Assembly: GCA_964495935.1 (NCBI GenBank)
Contig: CAZBXQ010000010.1
Location: 3,756-67,755 of the forward strand
Source of the DNA: JAJYSO01 sp964495935
Lineage (GTDB): Bacteria; Bacteroidota; Bacteroidia; Flavobacteriales; Flavobacteriaceae
Length of the DNA: 64,000 nucleotides
Direction of reading: 5' to 3'
Shown here: one piece after another, positions 18,468 to 27,355 of the stretch
Numbering within the stretch: position 1 is the first letter of the stretch
How the letters are laid out: each line of letters starts with the position of its first letter
Notes under the pieces: generated by a model
What the model saw: only the letters and a program-made list of their open reading frames with translations
Told to the model about the DNA's origin: nothing
The model's database searches: none
Translations under genes and position numbers: made by a program

Positions 18468-18482
18468 TAGATCGAAGACCTT

Positions 18483-19952
18483 ATGAACGTATATAACGGG
18501 ACGACTTCCCTCCTAATCCAATCTATATTATTAGGCCTTTTAGCATTGTTTGTTCAAAATAGTTTTGCCCAGCAAAGTAACAAATGGACGCTGCAACAGT
18601 GCATACAACACGCTTTGGATAACAACATACAGATCAAAGAATCAGGGTTATCCCTTGAAGAATCGGAGATTGATCGCAGTGATGCAATCGGCAATTATCT
18701 GCCCAATCTCAACCTCTCAGCCAGTAACAACTGGAACTCGGGATTGACGCAAGACGTGACAACCGGCATATTGGAACAACAAACCACTCGAAACCTTTCC
18801 CTCAACGCCACTGCCGGTGTTCCCCTATTTCAGGGGTTGAGAAACCTCAAACAATGGCAACGTGCCAAACTAACGAGACTGGCCAACGAGTATTCCCTGG
18901 AAGAAATGAAAGACAATGTATTGCTCAACGTCACCAATGCCTTTTTAAACGTATTGGTCAATAAAGAACGATTGCAAGTGCTCCAAGATCAAAATGAACT
19001 GACCCGGGAAGAATTGGAGCGTATGCGGATTCTCATTAATTCCGGAGCATCTCCGGCCGGTGATTCCTTGGATATCAGAGCGACTTATGCCCAAGAAAAA
19101 CAACAAATTGTGGTGGCCAAAAATAATATCCAAATTACTCTTATTAACCTGGCCCAACTTCTTCAAATTACCAATTATAAGGATTTTGATATTGCCGATG
19201 CAGAATACGATGTCCCGGTAGAAACCATCCTGATGCGCACCCCCGAAGAAATTATTCAACGGGCCAAAGAAAATCGGTATGAAATAAAAGTCGCAGAACA
19301 AGAACTCAAAATTGCCGAAAAAGATGTAGAAATTGCCAAAACCCAGTTTTATCCCACCCTAAACGGATTTATCAATTTTAACACCCGGGAATCCGGTGCA
19401 CGACGGGTACGACAAGGCGGAATTGACCCCAACAACCCTACTGAAGTCATTGGTACCGTTGAAAGTACAGGAGAAGAAGTGGTAGCACCGAACTATTTAT
19501 TTAAAGAAACAGGACCGGATCCCTTCTTCAGGCAACTCTCTCAAAACAAGGGATGGTCCTATGGAATTCAGTTAAACATCCCCATACTTAACGGGTTCTC
19601 CACTCGAAATGCTGTAAAACGAAGTGAGATCAACGTCAAGAGAAATACCTATGAACTCGAACAAGCCAAACTGAATCTGGAGTCCAATGTATATCAGGCG
19701 TATATTGATGCCCAAGGAGCAGCCGAAGCCTATCGTGCAGCACAAGCAGTTGTAAACACCAAACAACGCGCCTTTGAATATAGCCAAATTCGTTTTGATG
19801 TAGGCCGAATCACCGCCTTTGAATTCAGTCAAGCGAAATTCGAATTGGCCAACGCAGAAAGTGATTTGGTCAACGCGAAGTTTGATTATATCTTTAAATT
19901 AAAAGTTCTCGAGCTCTATTTTGGTATTGCACCGGAAGATATCAATATTTAA
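18483..19952 (+). CDS. TolC family outer-membrane efflux protein
   Basis: A 489-residue outer-membrane channel with signal peptide (ending SFAQ) and two repeats of the TolC fold. The first is WTLQQCIQHALDNNIQIKES; the second includes RYEIKVAEQELKIAEKDVEI. Long coiled-coil helices lie between. The terminal YFGIAPEDINI is normal for Bacteroidota members. It completes the export operon from 14093; substrate not evident (MacAB-type pumps move peptides, macrolides or lipopeptides). Confidence 0.9.
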   Translation: MNVYNGTTSLLIQSILLGLLALFVQNSFAQQSNKWTLQQCIQHALDNNIQIKESGLSLEESEIDRSDAIGNYLPNLNLSASNNWNSGLTQDVTTGILEQQTTRNLSLNATAGVPLFQGLRNLKQWQRAKLTRLANEYSLEEMKDNVLLNVTNAFLNVLVNKERLQVLQDQNELTREELERMRILINSGASPAGDSLDIRATYAQEKQQIVVAKNNIQITLINLAQLLQITNYKDFDIADAEYDVPVETILMRTPEEIIQRAKENRYEIKVAEQELKIAEKDVEIAKTQFYPTLNGFINFNTRESGARRVRQGGIDPNNPTEVIGTVESTGEEVVAPNYLFKETGPDPFFRQLSQNKGWSYGIQLNIPILNGFSTRNAVKRSEINVKRNTYELEQAKLNLESNVYQAYIDAQGAAEAYRAAQAVVNTKQRAFEYSQIRFDVGRITAFEFSQAKFELANAESDLVNAKFDYIFKLKVLELYFGIAPEDINI

Positions 19953-19964
19953 AAAATATAGATT

Positions 19965-20630
19965 TTGGGATTAATCCTCTCGATCGAAACCACCTCCACC
20001 AATTGTTCTGTCGCCCTCGGAAAAAACGGAGCACTATTAGCACTCCGGGAAAATAACAGCGACTCCTATTCCCATGCCGAGCAATTACATCCCTTTATGA
20101 ATCAAGTACTCACAGATGCGGGGAAAACGATGTCTCAACTTGATGCCCTTGCAGTAAGTATGGGACCGGGGTCTTATACCGGACTCCGCATAGGGATTTC
20201 AGCAGCAAAAGGACTCTGTTATGCCCTCGATATTCCCCTGATCGCCATTGATACCCTCACGATACTGCAAGCTCGGGTACCGGCCGATGAATTCACCGCT
20301 ATTATCCCCCTGCTCGATGCCCGCCGAATGGAAGTCTATACCGCAGTTTACAGTAAAACCCGGAAATTGACCCCTACAGAAGCCCTCATTGTAAATGAAA
20401 CTTCTTTTGAAACCTATCTTGACCAGGGGAAAACGCTTTTTATTGGAAGTGGAGCAGCCAAGTTCAAAACACTGTGTAAACATCCTCACGCAACTTTTAA
20501 AGAAGCCTTCCCCTCGGCACGGGAAATGGTACATTATGCCGAAGAAAAGTTTACCAAAGAAGATTTTGAAGACATCGCCTATTTCAAACCGTTTTACTTA
20601 AAAGATTTCTTTATAAAGAAAAATCAATAG
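19965..20630 (+). CDS. tsaB: tRNA threonylcarbamoyladenosine synthesis protein TsaB
   Basis: A 221-residue ASKHA-fold protein starting at a TTG codon, 13 bases after the tolC stop. The opening LSIETTSTNCSVALG and the SMGPGSYTGLRIGISAAKGL block are diagnostic for TsaB, the scaffold partner of TsaD and TsaE in making t6A37 on ANN-decoding tRNAs. Length is close to the usual 220-230 residues. It may be transcribed through from the export operon. Confidence 0.9.
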   Translation: MGLILSIETTSTNCSVALGKNGALLALRENNSDSYSHAEQLHPFMNQVLTDAGKTMSQLDALAVSMGPGSYTGLRIGISAAKGLCYALDIPLIAIDTLTILQARVPADEFTAIIPLLDARRMEVYTAVYSKTRKLTPTEALIVNETSFETYLDQGKTLFIGSGAAKFKTLCKHPHATFKEAFPSAREMVHYAEEKFTKEDFEDIAYFKPFYLKDFFIKKNQ

Positions 20631-20715
20631 TGCTATAGGGTGCTTTCTCTCCAGTTTTAACAAAGTCTTTGAAGTCTGTAGCTTTTATTTTCGTCGATTT
20701 TAGCGTTAAAATCGT

Positions 20716-20723
20716 TATATTTG
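20716..20723 (+). promoter_or_regulatory. -7 box of the E1 gene
   Basis: TATATTTG is a perfect TANNTTTG box. Its last three bases are the TTG that could be read as the start of the longest frame, so initiation there is impossible on a transcript from this promoter and the start at 20742 is preferred. Confidence 0.65.
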
Positions 20724-20741
20724 TTACAAGAAAACCTCGAT

Positions 20742-23168
20742 ATGCAAGAATCTACGCTTAGCTTAGACAATATAACCTATGAAGATTTTAAAACGCAAAT
20801 CTTAGCCGATTACAAGATGGCCGTAACCAGTCGGCAATGTAGTATTTTAGGTCGGCGAGAAGTATTAACCGGAAAAGCAAAATTCGGTGCCTTTGGAGCC
20901 GGAAAAGAGATGCCGCAAATAGCCTTGGCCAAAGTTTTTAAAAACGGAGATTTCCGATCCGGATATTATCGAGATCAAACGTTTATGATGGCTGCCGGAT
21001 TACTCACCCCACAACAATTATTTTCAGGGCTTTATGCCCATACCGATGAGGAGCAAGAACCCATGTCGGGCGGGCGGCAAATGGTATGCCATTTTTCAAC
21101 GGCCAGCCTCAATCCCGATGGCACTTGGAAAAACCTCCTCGATCAAAAAAATTCAAGTCCCGATATCTCAACCACTTCGGGACAAATGCCCCGTTTATTG
21201 GGGCTTGCTCAGGCCTCCAAAACCTATCGCGCAGGGGGCGCATCCATCAGTGGGGCGGAACAAAAATTCTCCGACCACGGAAACGAGGTTGCCTGGGGTA
21301 CCATAGGAGATGCCAGTACCAGCGAAGGGGTCTTTTGGGAAGTTATCAATGCCGCCGGGGTTCTGCAGGTTCCTCTGGTCATTAGTATATGGGATGATGG
21401 ATACGGAATTTCTGTCCCCAAAAAATACCAAACTACCAAAGAAAGTATCTCTGCAGCACTACAAGGATTTCAACGGGATAACAATAAACGTAACGGCATC
21501 GAGATCATCAAGGTCAAAGGATGGGATTATCCGGGGCTCATCCACGCCTATGAAAAAGCAGAACTTTTGGCTCGGGAAGAACATATTCCGGTAGTCATTC
21601 ATGTAGAAGAACTCACACAGCCTCAGGGACATTCTACTTCAGGTTCCCACGAACGCTATAAGAATAAGGCCCGTTTAGACTGGGAAAAAGAATATGACTG
21701 TATAACGCAGTTTCGCCAGTGGCTCATTAAACAGAAAATTGCCACCGAAGAAGATCTGAATACCATCGAGAAAGAGGCGCAGAAAGAAGTGCGGGAGGCC
21801 AAGAAAAAGGCATGGAATAATTTTTTGGAGAATCAAAAAAAAGATCAGAAAAAGCTGTTGGGTATTCTTCATAAACTTGCAGAAAAAGTTGATCGTCCCG
21901 AATCCTTAACGACTCTGATTTCCGCACTACAGGAAAATCGAAGCCCCAAAAAATATGAAATTATCAGAACGGCAAGACAGGCCTTAAGACGAACTGTTTC
22001 GCATCCGATAAAAGAACGTAAAGTCTTGCAGGAATGGATTATCGATTACCAAAAACAACGACAAAAAGAATATAACACGCACCTCTATAGCGAAAGCGAA
22101 TGGAACGCCACAAAGATTAAAGAAATCGCTCCCGAATATACCGAAAATTCCAAAACCGTGGACGGCCGAATCATCCTGCGAGACAATTTTGATCACCTAT
22201 TAGAGCAACATGATAAGGTCTTTATCTTTGGTGAGGACTCCGGCAAATTAGGCGATGTAAATCAGGGACTGGAAGGGCTGCAAAACAAATACGGAGAAAT
22301 CCGGATAAGAGATACCGGAATTCGGGAAGCTTCTATCATCGGACAAGGAATCGGTATGGCCCTTCGTGGATTACGGCCCATTGCCGAAATTCAATATCTG
22401 GATTATACCCTCTACGGCTTGTATGCCATGAGCGATGATCTGGCCAGCCTGCGATATCGTACAAAAGGCCGACAAAAGGCTCCTTTAATTGTAAGAACAA
22501 GAGGACATCGATTAGAGGGCATCTGGCATAGCGGATCACCCATGGGAGGATTAATTCATCTCCTTCGAGGGGTCAATATTCTGGTCCCCCGCAATATGAC
22601 ACAAGCCGCCGGATTCTATAATACATTATTAGCCAGTGATGAACCCGGTTTTATCGTGGAATCCTTAAACGGATACCGGATCAAGGAGAAAATGCCTGAA
22701 AATATCGGAATCTTTCGTACTCCCATCGGAAAAGTAGAAACGCTACGGGAAGGAACCGATATCACGGTTGTTTCATACGGTTCTACGCTCCGTTTGGTAG
22801 AAGAAGTGGCCGATGAACTGGCAGCTCATGACATCGATATCGAAATTATTGATGTTCAGTCTTTGGTTCCTTTTGATATTCACCACGACATCGTAAAATC
22901 ACTTCAAAAAACCAGCCGGCTGTTAATCGTTGATGAAGATGTTCCCGGAGGTGCTTCCGGCTATATTCTTCAAAAAGTAATGGAGGAGCAAAAAGGTTAT
23001 TACTACCTCGACAGCCCCCCTCAAACACTCACTGCCAAGGAGCATCGTCCGGCCTACACCAGCAATGGGGATTATTTCTCCAAACCTTCTGCCGACGACA
23101 TTTTCGAGCAGATCTATCAAATTATGAATGAAGCCGACCCCGGCAAGTATCCCGGCCTCTATGAATAA
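20742..23168 (+). CDS. 2-oxoacid dehydrogenase E1, fused alpha and beta subunits
   Basis: An 808-residue fusion. The first 400 or so residues are E1-alpha, with the thiamine-diphosphate block GDASTSEGVFWEVINAAG and the WDDGYGISVP loop. The part from about residue 470 is E1-beta (FIFGEDSGKLGDV, DTGIREASIIGQGIGMA, IDVQSLVPFD, LIVDEDVPGGASG). Fused E1 of this type in Bacteroidota is usually named 2-oxoisovalerate (branched-chain) dehydrogenase E1. It decarboxylates 2-oxoacids and passes the acyl group to a lipoylated E2. No E2 or E3 is adjacent. The start at ATG 20742 is chosen because the upstream TTG lies within the promoter box. Confidence 0.85.
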   Translation: MQESTLSLDNITYEDFKTQILADYKMAVTSRQCSILGRREVLTGKAKFGAFGAGKEMPQIALAKVFKNGDFRSGYYRDQTFMMAAGLLTPQQLFSGLYAHTDEEQEPMSGGRQMVCHFSTASLNPDGTWKNLLDQKNSSPDISTTSGQMPRLLGLAQASKTYRAGGASISGAEQKFSDHGNEVAWGTIGDASTSEGVFWEVINAAGVLQVPLVISIWDDGYGISVPKKYQTTKESISAALQGFQRDNNKRNGIEIIKVKGWDYPGLIHAYEKAELLAREEHIPVVIHVEELTQPQGHSTSGSHERYKNKARLDWEKEYDCITQFRQWLIKQKIATEEDLNTIEKEAQKEVREAKKKAWNNFLENQKKDQKKLLGILHKLAEKVDRPESLTTLISALQENRSPKKYEIIRTARQALRRTVSHPIKERKVLQEWIIDYQKQRQKEYNTHLYSESEWNATKIKEIAPEYTENSKTVDGRIILRDNFDHLLEQHDKVFIFGEDSGKLGDVNQGLEGLQNKYGEIRIRDTGIREASIIGQGIGMALRGLRPIAEIQYLDYTLYGLYAMSDDLASLRYRTKGRQKAPLIVRTRGHRLEGIWHSGSPMGGLIHLLRGVNILVPRNMTQAAGFYNTLLASDEPGFIVESLNGYRIKEKMPENIGIFRTPIGKVETLREGTDITVVSYGSTLRLVEEVADELAAHDIDIEIIDVQSLVPFDIHHDIVKSLQKTSRLLIVDEDVPGGASGYILQKVMEEQKGYYYLDSPPQTLTAKEHRPAYTSNGDYFSKPSADDIFEQIYQIMNEADPGKYPGLYE

Positions 23169-23191
23169 TTCCAGTTTTTGAAGCAATTTAA

Positions 23192-23519
23192 TCTTTTATC
23201 CTGCCTAAACTAAGCAGGTTATATAAATTGAATGAATGGTTCATTGATCGGGAATATCGTATGCTTACAGACGAGGTCATTTAAACTTTCAAAAATGGGC
23301 TGCAAAATGATCTTATTGCCCCAGATTTAGTCTTTTTTTCGACCGTAGCTATGGCTATGCTCTACAAAAAAGCCGTCACCTGGAACAATAATCTCTATTT
23401 TTCGCTTCAATCCCAAAAGTTTAAACCACCTCGACAAATACGGAATAGGGCGTAAAACCGAAACCACAAAGTTCTGCATCCTGTCTCAAAAAGACCGTGA
23501 CAATAAATAAAATTTTCCA
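23192..23519 (+). pseudogene. decayed open frame split by the 160-bp element
   Basis: After the stop at 23189-23191 a frame reads through LNEWFIDREYRMLTD to the element at 23273. On the far side the frame KYGIGRKTETTKFCILSQKD continues to a stop at 23517-23519. Removing the element with one copy of the flanking GAC rejoins both parts in one frame of about 52 codons. The composition looks protein-like, but I recognise no family, there is no clear start codon and the upstream part is missing. It is therefore at best the tail of a gene that had already decayed. Confidence 0.35.
23273..23432 (+). mobile_element. MITE-like element, copy A (full length)
   Basis: A 160-bp element with terminal inverted repeats: the left end is GAGGTCATTTAAACTTT and the right end, read inward, is GAGGTGGTTTAAACTTT (15 of 17 match). 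It is flanked by GAC on both sides, a 3-bp target duplication. It is 156/160 identical by eye to copy B at 52535-52694. It carries no intact transposase frame, so movement would depend on an enzyme elsewhere. Confidence 0.85.
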
Positions 23520-23735
23520 CCGGCATGAGCATGAAAATTTACCCCTGACTTGAGTCGGAGCTGGGAAAAAGTCTGTAGAATTGGACTATCAGCCGCCTGA
23601 TCAAAAGGTTGCTAAAAGTCTATTGAGCATTTTAAAGGTTTAAATGACCTCCTCATATCTATTCTAAGAAAGGAAAGGCTTTAACATCTTTTTAAAATTA
23701 ACGTGGATATTCCTTTCGGATTTAAAAAATAACCA
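23520..23735. other. decayed intergenic sequence with an element-like end
   Basis: This stretch between the split frame and nhaD holds no intact gene. A short frame, VELDYQPPDQKVAKSLLSIL, ends at a stop in GGTTTAAATGACCTC (23637-23651), which equals the left end of the 160-bp element in reverse. No partner end was found, so it may be the relic of an older, partly deleted copy. Confidence 0.35.
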
Positions 23736-23743
23736 TAAATTTG
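23736..23743 (+). promoter_or_regulatory. -7 box of nhaD
   Basis: TAAATTTG is a perfect TANNTTTG box 49 bases before the nhaD start codon. Transcription should start at about 23749-23751, the first bases of the hairpin described next. No TTG is found 19 bases upstream. Confidence 0.55.
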
Positions 23744-23748
23744 AGACA

Positions 23749-23773
23749 CTATGCGTATCGCATAGTTTTTTTT
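23749..23773 (+). promoter_or_regulatory. leader hairpin plus T8 before nhaD
   Basis: A perfect 7-bp stem CTATGCG / CGCATAG with loop TAT is followed at once by eight T. It has terminator form but lies at the predicted transcription start and 19 bases ahead of the nhaD ATG. It may terminate read-through from upstream, protect the 5' end of the mRNA or act in control. Confidence 0.6.
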
Positions 23774-23791
23774 AAATTTAAAATACAATTT

Positions 23792-25177
23792 ATGGCAACC
23801 CTCATCGTCCTCATTTTTATTGTCGGCTACCTTGGAATAGCCTTTGAACATCCTTTAAAAATAGACAAAACCGTTTCGGCACTAATCATGGCCGTCCTGA
23901 TTTGGGCCGTTCTCTCTTTTGGGTTTACCGGCGGCGTACTCGATATCATCAGCAGTGCCGGCGAATCTTTCAATTTTCTAAAAGATGGTGAAGAAACGGC
24001 CATGAATGGCTTCGACAGCATCCTTTTACACCATCTGGGAAGCACTGCCGAAATCCTCATTTTCTTAATCGGGGCGATGACCATTGTCGAGATTATTGAT
24101 CTCCACCAAGGATTTGATATTATTAAAATGGCAGTCAAAACCAAGAGCAAGACAAAACTCCTTTGGATTGTGGGAACACTGGGGTTCTTCCTTTCGGCCG
24201 TTATTGACAATCTAACGGCAACCATTGTCCTGGTAACGCTCATCGGGAAACTGATTCATGAACGAAAAGAACGAATCTGGTATGCTTCTTTAATTGTTCT
24301 TGCCGCCAACTCGGGAGGTGCTTGGTCACCCATTGGAGATGTTACCACCACAATGCTCTGGATTGGTAAAAAATTAACCGCTCCCGGTTTGATCGAATAC
24401 GTGGTCTTACCCTCTATTGTTTCTTATGTGATTCCCTTTGCCATTGCAAGTCGGTTACCCATTTTCAGGGGCGAGATTACCGAGGATCCCGATCGCGTGA
24501 AAGGGGACATCAAGCTTCTTAAAAGCAGTAAAACCATGCTCTATTTAGGATTGGGAATGATCGTCTCGGTTCCGATTACGAAGGCGCTCTTCCATCTTCC
24601 TCCTTATATGGGAATGATGCTGGCGTTAGGCGTCGTTTGGCTGGTGAGTGAATTTATCGTACCCGAGGAAAACTTTAACGAGGAAAGACGCGCACTCTAT
24701 TCGGTAAGAAAAGCACTCTCCAGTATTGATATGGCAAGTATTCTTTTCTTCTTTGGAATACTGATGGCCGTAGCCGGATTAGAAGCTTTGGTATATGGTG
24801 CCGTTCACGGAGAAGAAGTGGGCACACTCCGATATGCAGCAGAAATGCTCGCCACTGCCATTCCCAGTGAAAACGTTGTCATTCTACTCTTGGGGATCTT
24901 ATCGGCCATCGTCGATAATGTACCCTTAGTTGCTGCAGCCATGGGAATGTTTGCCGATCCTATCGACTCCGTAGTTTGGCATTTTGTGGCCTATTCTGCA
25001 GGAACGGGAGGCAGTATGTTAATTATTGGATCTGCCGCCGGGGTAGCCGCTATGGGAATGGAGCGCATCGATTTTATCTGGTATATGAAAAAAATAGGAT
25101 GGCTGGCTTTCCTTGGTTTTATCAGTGGTGCCGGTCTATTTCTCCTCATTGAAGAAGTGATTTTACACAATACCTAA
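23792..25177 (+). CDS. nhaD: NhaD-type sodium/proton antiporter
   Basis: A 461-residue polytopic membrane protein. The segment SAVIDNLTATIVLVTLIGKL, then NSGGAWSPIGDVTTTMLW and the C-terminal AIVDNVPLVAAAMGMF are the paired, inverted motifs of the IT-superfamily NhaD antiporters, which exchange Na+ or Li+ for H+. The ATG at 23792 begins MATLIVLIFIVGYLG, directly in the first helix; a start further upstream (23741) would translate the leader hairpin and is rejected. It is monocistronic, with its own promoter and a downstream gap before exbB. Confidence 0.88.
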   Translation: MATLIVLIFIVGYLGIAFEHPLKIDKTVSALIMAVLIWAVLSFGFTGGVLDIISSAGESFNFLKDGEETAMNGFDSILLHHLGSTAEILIFLIGAMTIVEIIDLHQGFDIIKMAVKTKSKTKLLWIVGTLGFFLSAVIDNLTATIVLVTLIGKLIHERKERIWYASLIVLAANSGGAWSPIGDVTTTMLWIGKKLTAPGLIEYVVLPSIVSYVIPFAIASRLPIFRGEITEDPDRVKGDIKLLKSSKTMLYLGLGMIVSVPITKALFHLPPYMGMMLALGVVWLVSEFIVPEENFNEERRALYSVRKALSSIDMASILFFFGILMAVAGLEALVYGAVHGEEVGTLRYAAEMLATAIPSENVVILLLGILSAIVDNVPLVAAAMGMFADPIDSVVWHFVAYSAGTGGSMLIIGSAAGVAAMGMERIDFIWYMKKIGWLAFLGFISGAGLFLLIEEVILHNT

Positions 25178-25275
25178 TTAAAGCCCTATTTCCGGGATAA
25201 TATTAAAAGAGTTGAAAAAATTTCTTTACGGAGGTTAAATACCCGATAGAATCATCTGATTATATATGAATTCTG

Positions 25276-25305
25276 TTGGGTATAATATCAAATAACGTAT
25301 ATTTA
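25276..25305 (+). promoter_or_regulatory. exbB operon promoter, TTG-N19-TATATTTA
   Basis: TTG at 25276-25278 and TATATTTA at 25298-25305 with a 19-base spacer; only the final base departs from TANNTTTG. It lies 39 bases before the exbB start. Confidence 0.65.
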
Positions 25306-25343
25306 CGTGCTCATAAAAGGACTCAAATACGTTATAACGAAAT

Positions 25344-26054
25344 ATGTTTTACCTACTTATTCAGGCTGATACCACAGGTATTGCCGAAGCCGCACAGGAT
25401 CTCGAAGACGTTCCACAGGAAAAAACACTAACCTTTATGGAACTACTTTTTAGTGGTGGACCGGCAGGAAGTATTATTATCGGGATCCTATTTCTACTCC
25501 TGATCGTAGCTATTTACATATACTTCGAACGCTTTTTTGCGATTAAAGCAGCTTCCAAAACCGACTCGCATTTCATGGATCAAATCCGTGACCATGTGGC
25601 AAGCGGAAATATCGAGGGAGCCCGAAAACGGTGTACTCAGGAAAACACTCCGGTAGCCCGCCTTACCGAGAAAGGGATTTCCCGAATCGGTTCCCCGCTG
25701 GAAGATATTAATACCGCGATTGAAAATGCCGGCCAGCTCGAGGTTTATAAACTGGAGAAGAATGTCAGTATTTTGGCAACGATTGCGGGTGCCGGCCCCA
25801 TGCTGGGCTTCCTCGGAACGGTAATCGGGATGATTTTGGCTTTCCATGAATTGGCTTCCAGCAGCGGACAGGCCGAAATGGGGAGTCTGGCACAAGGAAT
25901 TTACACTGCCATGACCACCACAGTGGCCGGACTAATTGTCGGGATTATTGCCTATATTGGCTACAACCACCTGGTGGTACGAACCGATAAAGTAGTTCAT
26001 CAAATGGAAGCAACCGCCGTAGATTTCTTAGATCTTTTAAATGAGCCCGCATAA
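25344..26054 (+). CDS. exbB: ExbB/TolQ/MotA-type proton channel
   Basis: A 236-residue inner-membrane protein with three helices: about 33-57 (GGPAGSIIIGILFLLLIVAI), 135-160 and 175-200. The conserved block GAGPMLGFLGTVIGMILAF and TTVAGLIVGI are present. Together with ExbD it uses the proton gradient to energise TonB. Stop and next start are two bases apart. It probably powers TonB-dependent receptors such as that at 5746-8130. Confidence 0.88.
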   Translation: MFYLLIQADTTGIAEAAQDLEDVPQEKTLTFMELLFSGGPAGSIIIGILFLLLIVAIYIYFERFFAIKAASKTDSHFMDQIRDHVASGNIEGARKRCTQENTPVARLTEKGISRIGSPLEDINTAIENAGQLEVYKLEKNVSILATIAGAGPMLGFLGTVIGMILAFHELASSSGQAEMGSLAQGIYTAMTTTVAGLIVGIIAYIGYNHLVVRTDKVVHQMEATAVDFLDLLNEPA

Positions 26055-26056
26055 TC

Positions 26057-26449
26057 ATGAATTTAAGAGGCAGAAATAGAGTTAGTGCAGAATTCAACAT
26101 GTCCTCCATGACAGACATCGTCTTTCTGCTCCTCGTCTTTTTTATGATCAGTTCGCCGGTAGTCACGCCGGAGGCACTCGATCTCTTATTGCCAAAAGCA
26201 AAAGGAAAGACCACGCATCATCAAAATGTTGCGGTGAGTATTGATCGCAACCAGAATATTTTTATAAACGATAAAAAAATAAATAAAAATCAATTGGAAA
26301 GCGAACTCCGCCGGCAACTTGCCGATCAGGATGATCCCACGATTATTCTGCGAACGGAACAAAGCGTTCCCATTCAGGAGGCCGTAGATGTTATGGCTAT
26401 TGCCAAGGATAACAATTACCGGATCGTACTGGCTGTAAAGCCCAATTAA
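26057..26449 (+). CDS. exbD: ExbD/TolR-type protein
   Basis: A 130-residue protein with one N-terminal helix. The opening (AEFNMSSMTDIVFLLLVFFM) contains the conserved aspartate (in MTD) that carries protons through the ExbB channel. The rest is a small periplasmic domain, with the strand pattern AVSIDRNQNIFIND and IVLAVKPN. It sits between exbB and the TonB-like gene. Confidence 0.9.
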   Translation: MNLRGRNRVSAEFNMSSMTDIVFLLLVFFMISSPVVTPEALDLLLPKAKGKTTHHQNVAVSIDRNQNIFINDKKINKNQLESELRRQLADQDDPTIILRTEQSVPIQEAVDVMAIAKDNNYRIVLAVKPN

Positions 26450-26458
26450 TGTTGAAAA

Positions 26459-27349
26459 ATGGCACTGTTTCAAACCCCTTCGGAAAAAAAATCACTGGTG
26501 ATAACGAGTATCATCAGTGCTGCGCTTATTGTCGCTTTGTTCTTCTTGGGGCTCCATTACATGGATCCTCCTGAGGAGTCGGGAATCGCCATAAATTTTG
26601 GGACTACAGAAATGGGAAGTGGCGACAGCCAACCTCAACAGCCCGTTAGAACGGCTCCTTCTAATGAAAATCAAACACAAACCAAAAATGTGGAAAGCGT
26701 GACCCCTCCTCCGGAAACCGCTACCACAAGTTTGGAAGAAGAGATCACCACTCAGGAAACAGAAGATGCCCCGGTGATTGAAAAAAAAGTCGAAAAAACA
26801 AAAACTAATACCGCCTCCACAGAAGAAGTAGAAAAGGAACCGGAGCCCCTTAAAGAAGAACCTGTAGAAGAGGAAGTAATCGAGGAAAAACCCGACCCCA
26901 AACCGGATCAATCCACTACCGATGCCCTGAACAGTATTTTAAACGGTTCCTCACGTGAGGGCCGTTCAGGATCAGGTGAAGGAAATGACACCCAAACGGC
27001 CGGAGACAAGGGCAGTCCCGATGGAGACCTCGATGCCCAATCCTACTATGGGCAAGGAAAAGGACTTGACGGAGACGGAAACTACAGATTGGGCGGCCGA
27101 AAGGCACTCAATAAAATGAAATATGTCCAGGATTGTAATGAATCCGGCGTTGTTGTCGTGGAAATTAAAGTAAACCGGAAAGGACAGGTTGTACGGGCTA
27201 CTCCCGGAGTAAAGGGAACCACAAACATGAGTAGCTGTTTGTTGGATCCTGCGCGCCGAGCCGCTCAAGAAACCCGTTTTAATCCCGATGACAAAGCACC
27301 GTCTATTCAAACCGGCTATATTATCTACGAATTCCGATTATCCGATTAA
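26459..27349 (+). CDS. TonB-like energy transducer
   Basis: A 296-residue protein. The N-terminal anchor is residues 11-34. Residues 55-150 are a long linker rich in glutamate, proline, threonine and lysine that would span the periplasm. The C-terminal 90 residues fold like TonB (VVVEIKVNRKGQVVRATPGV, a Cys-containing loop, then IQTGYIIYEFRLSD). It connects ExbBD to outer-membrane receptors. The order exbB-exbD-tonB and the 9-base gap after exbD support this. Confidence 0.85.
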   Translation: MALFQTPSEKKSLVITSIISAALIVALFFLGLHYMDPPEESGIAINFGTTEMGSGDSQPQQPVRTAPSNENQTQTKNVESVTPPPETATTSLEEEITTQETEDAPVIEKKVEKTKTNTASTEEVEKEPEPLKEEPVEEEVIEEKPDPKPDQSTTDALNSILNGSSREGRSGSGEGNDTQTAGDKGSPDGDLDAQSYYGQGKGLDGDGNYRLGGRKALNKMKYVQDCNESGVVVVEIKVNRKGQVVRATPGVKGTTNMSSCLLDPARRAAQETRFNPDDKAPSIQTGYIIYEFRLSD

Positions 27350-27355
27350 ACAGTA

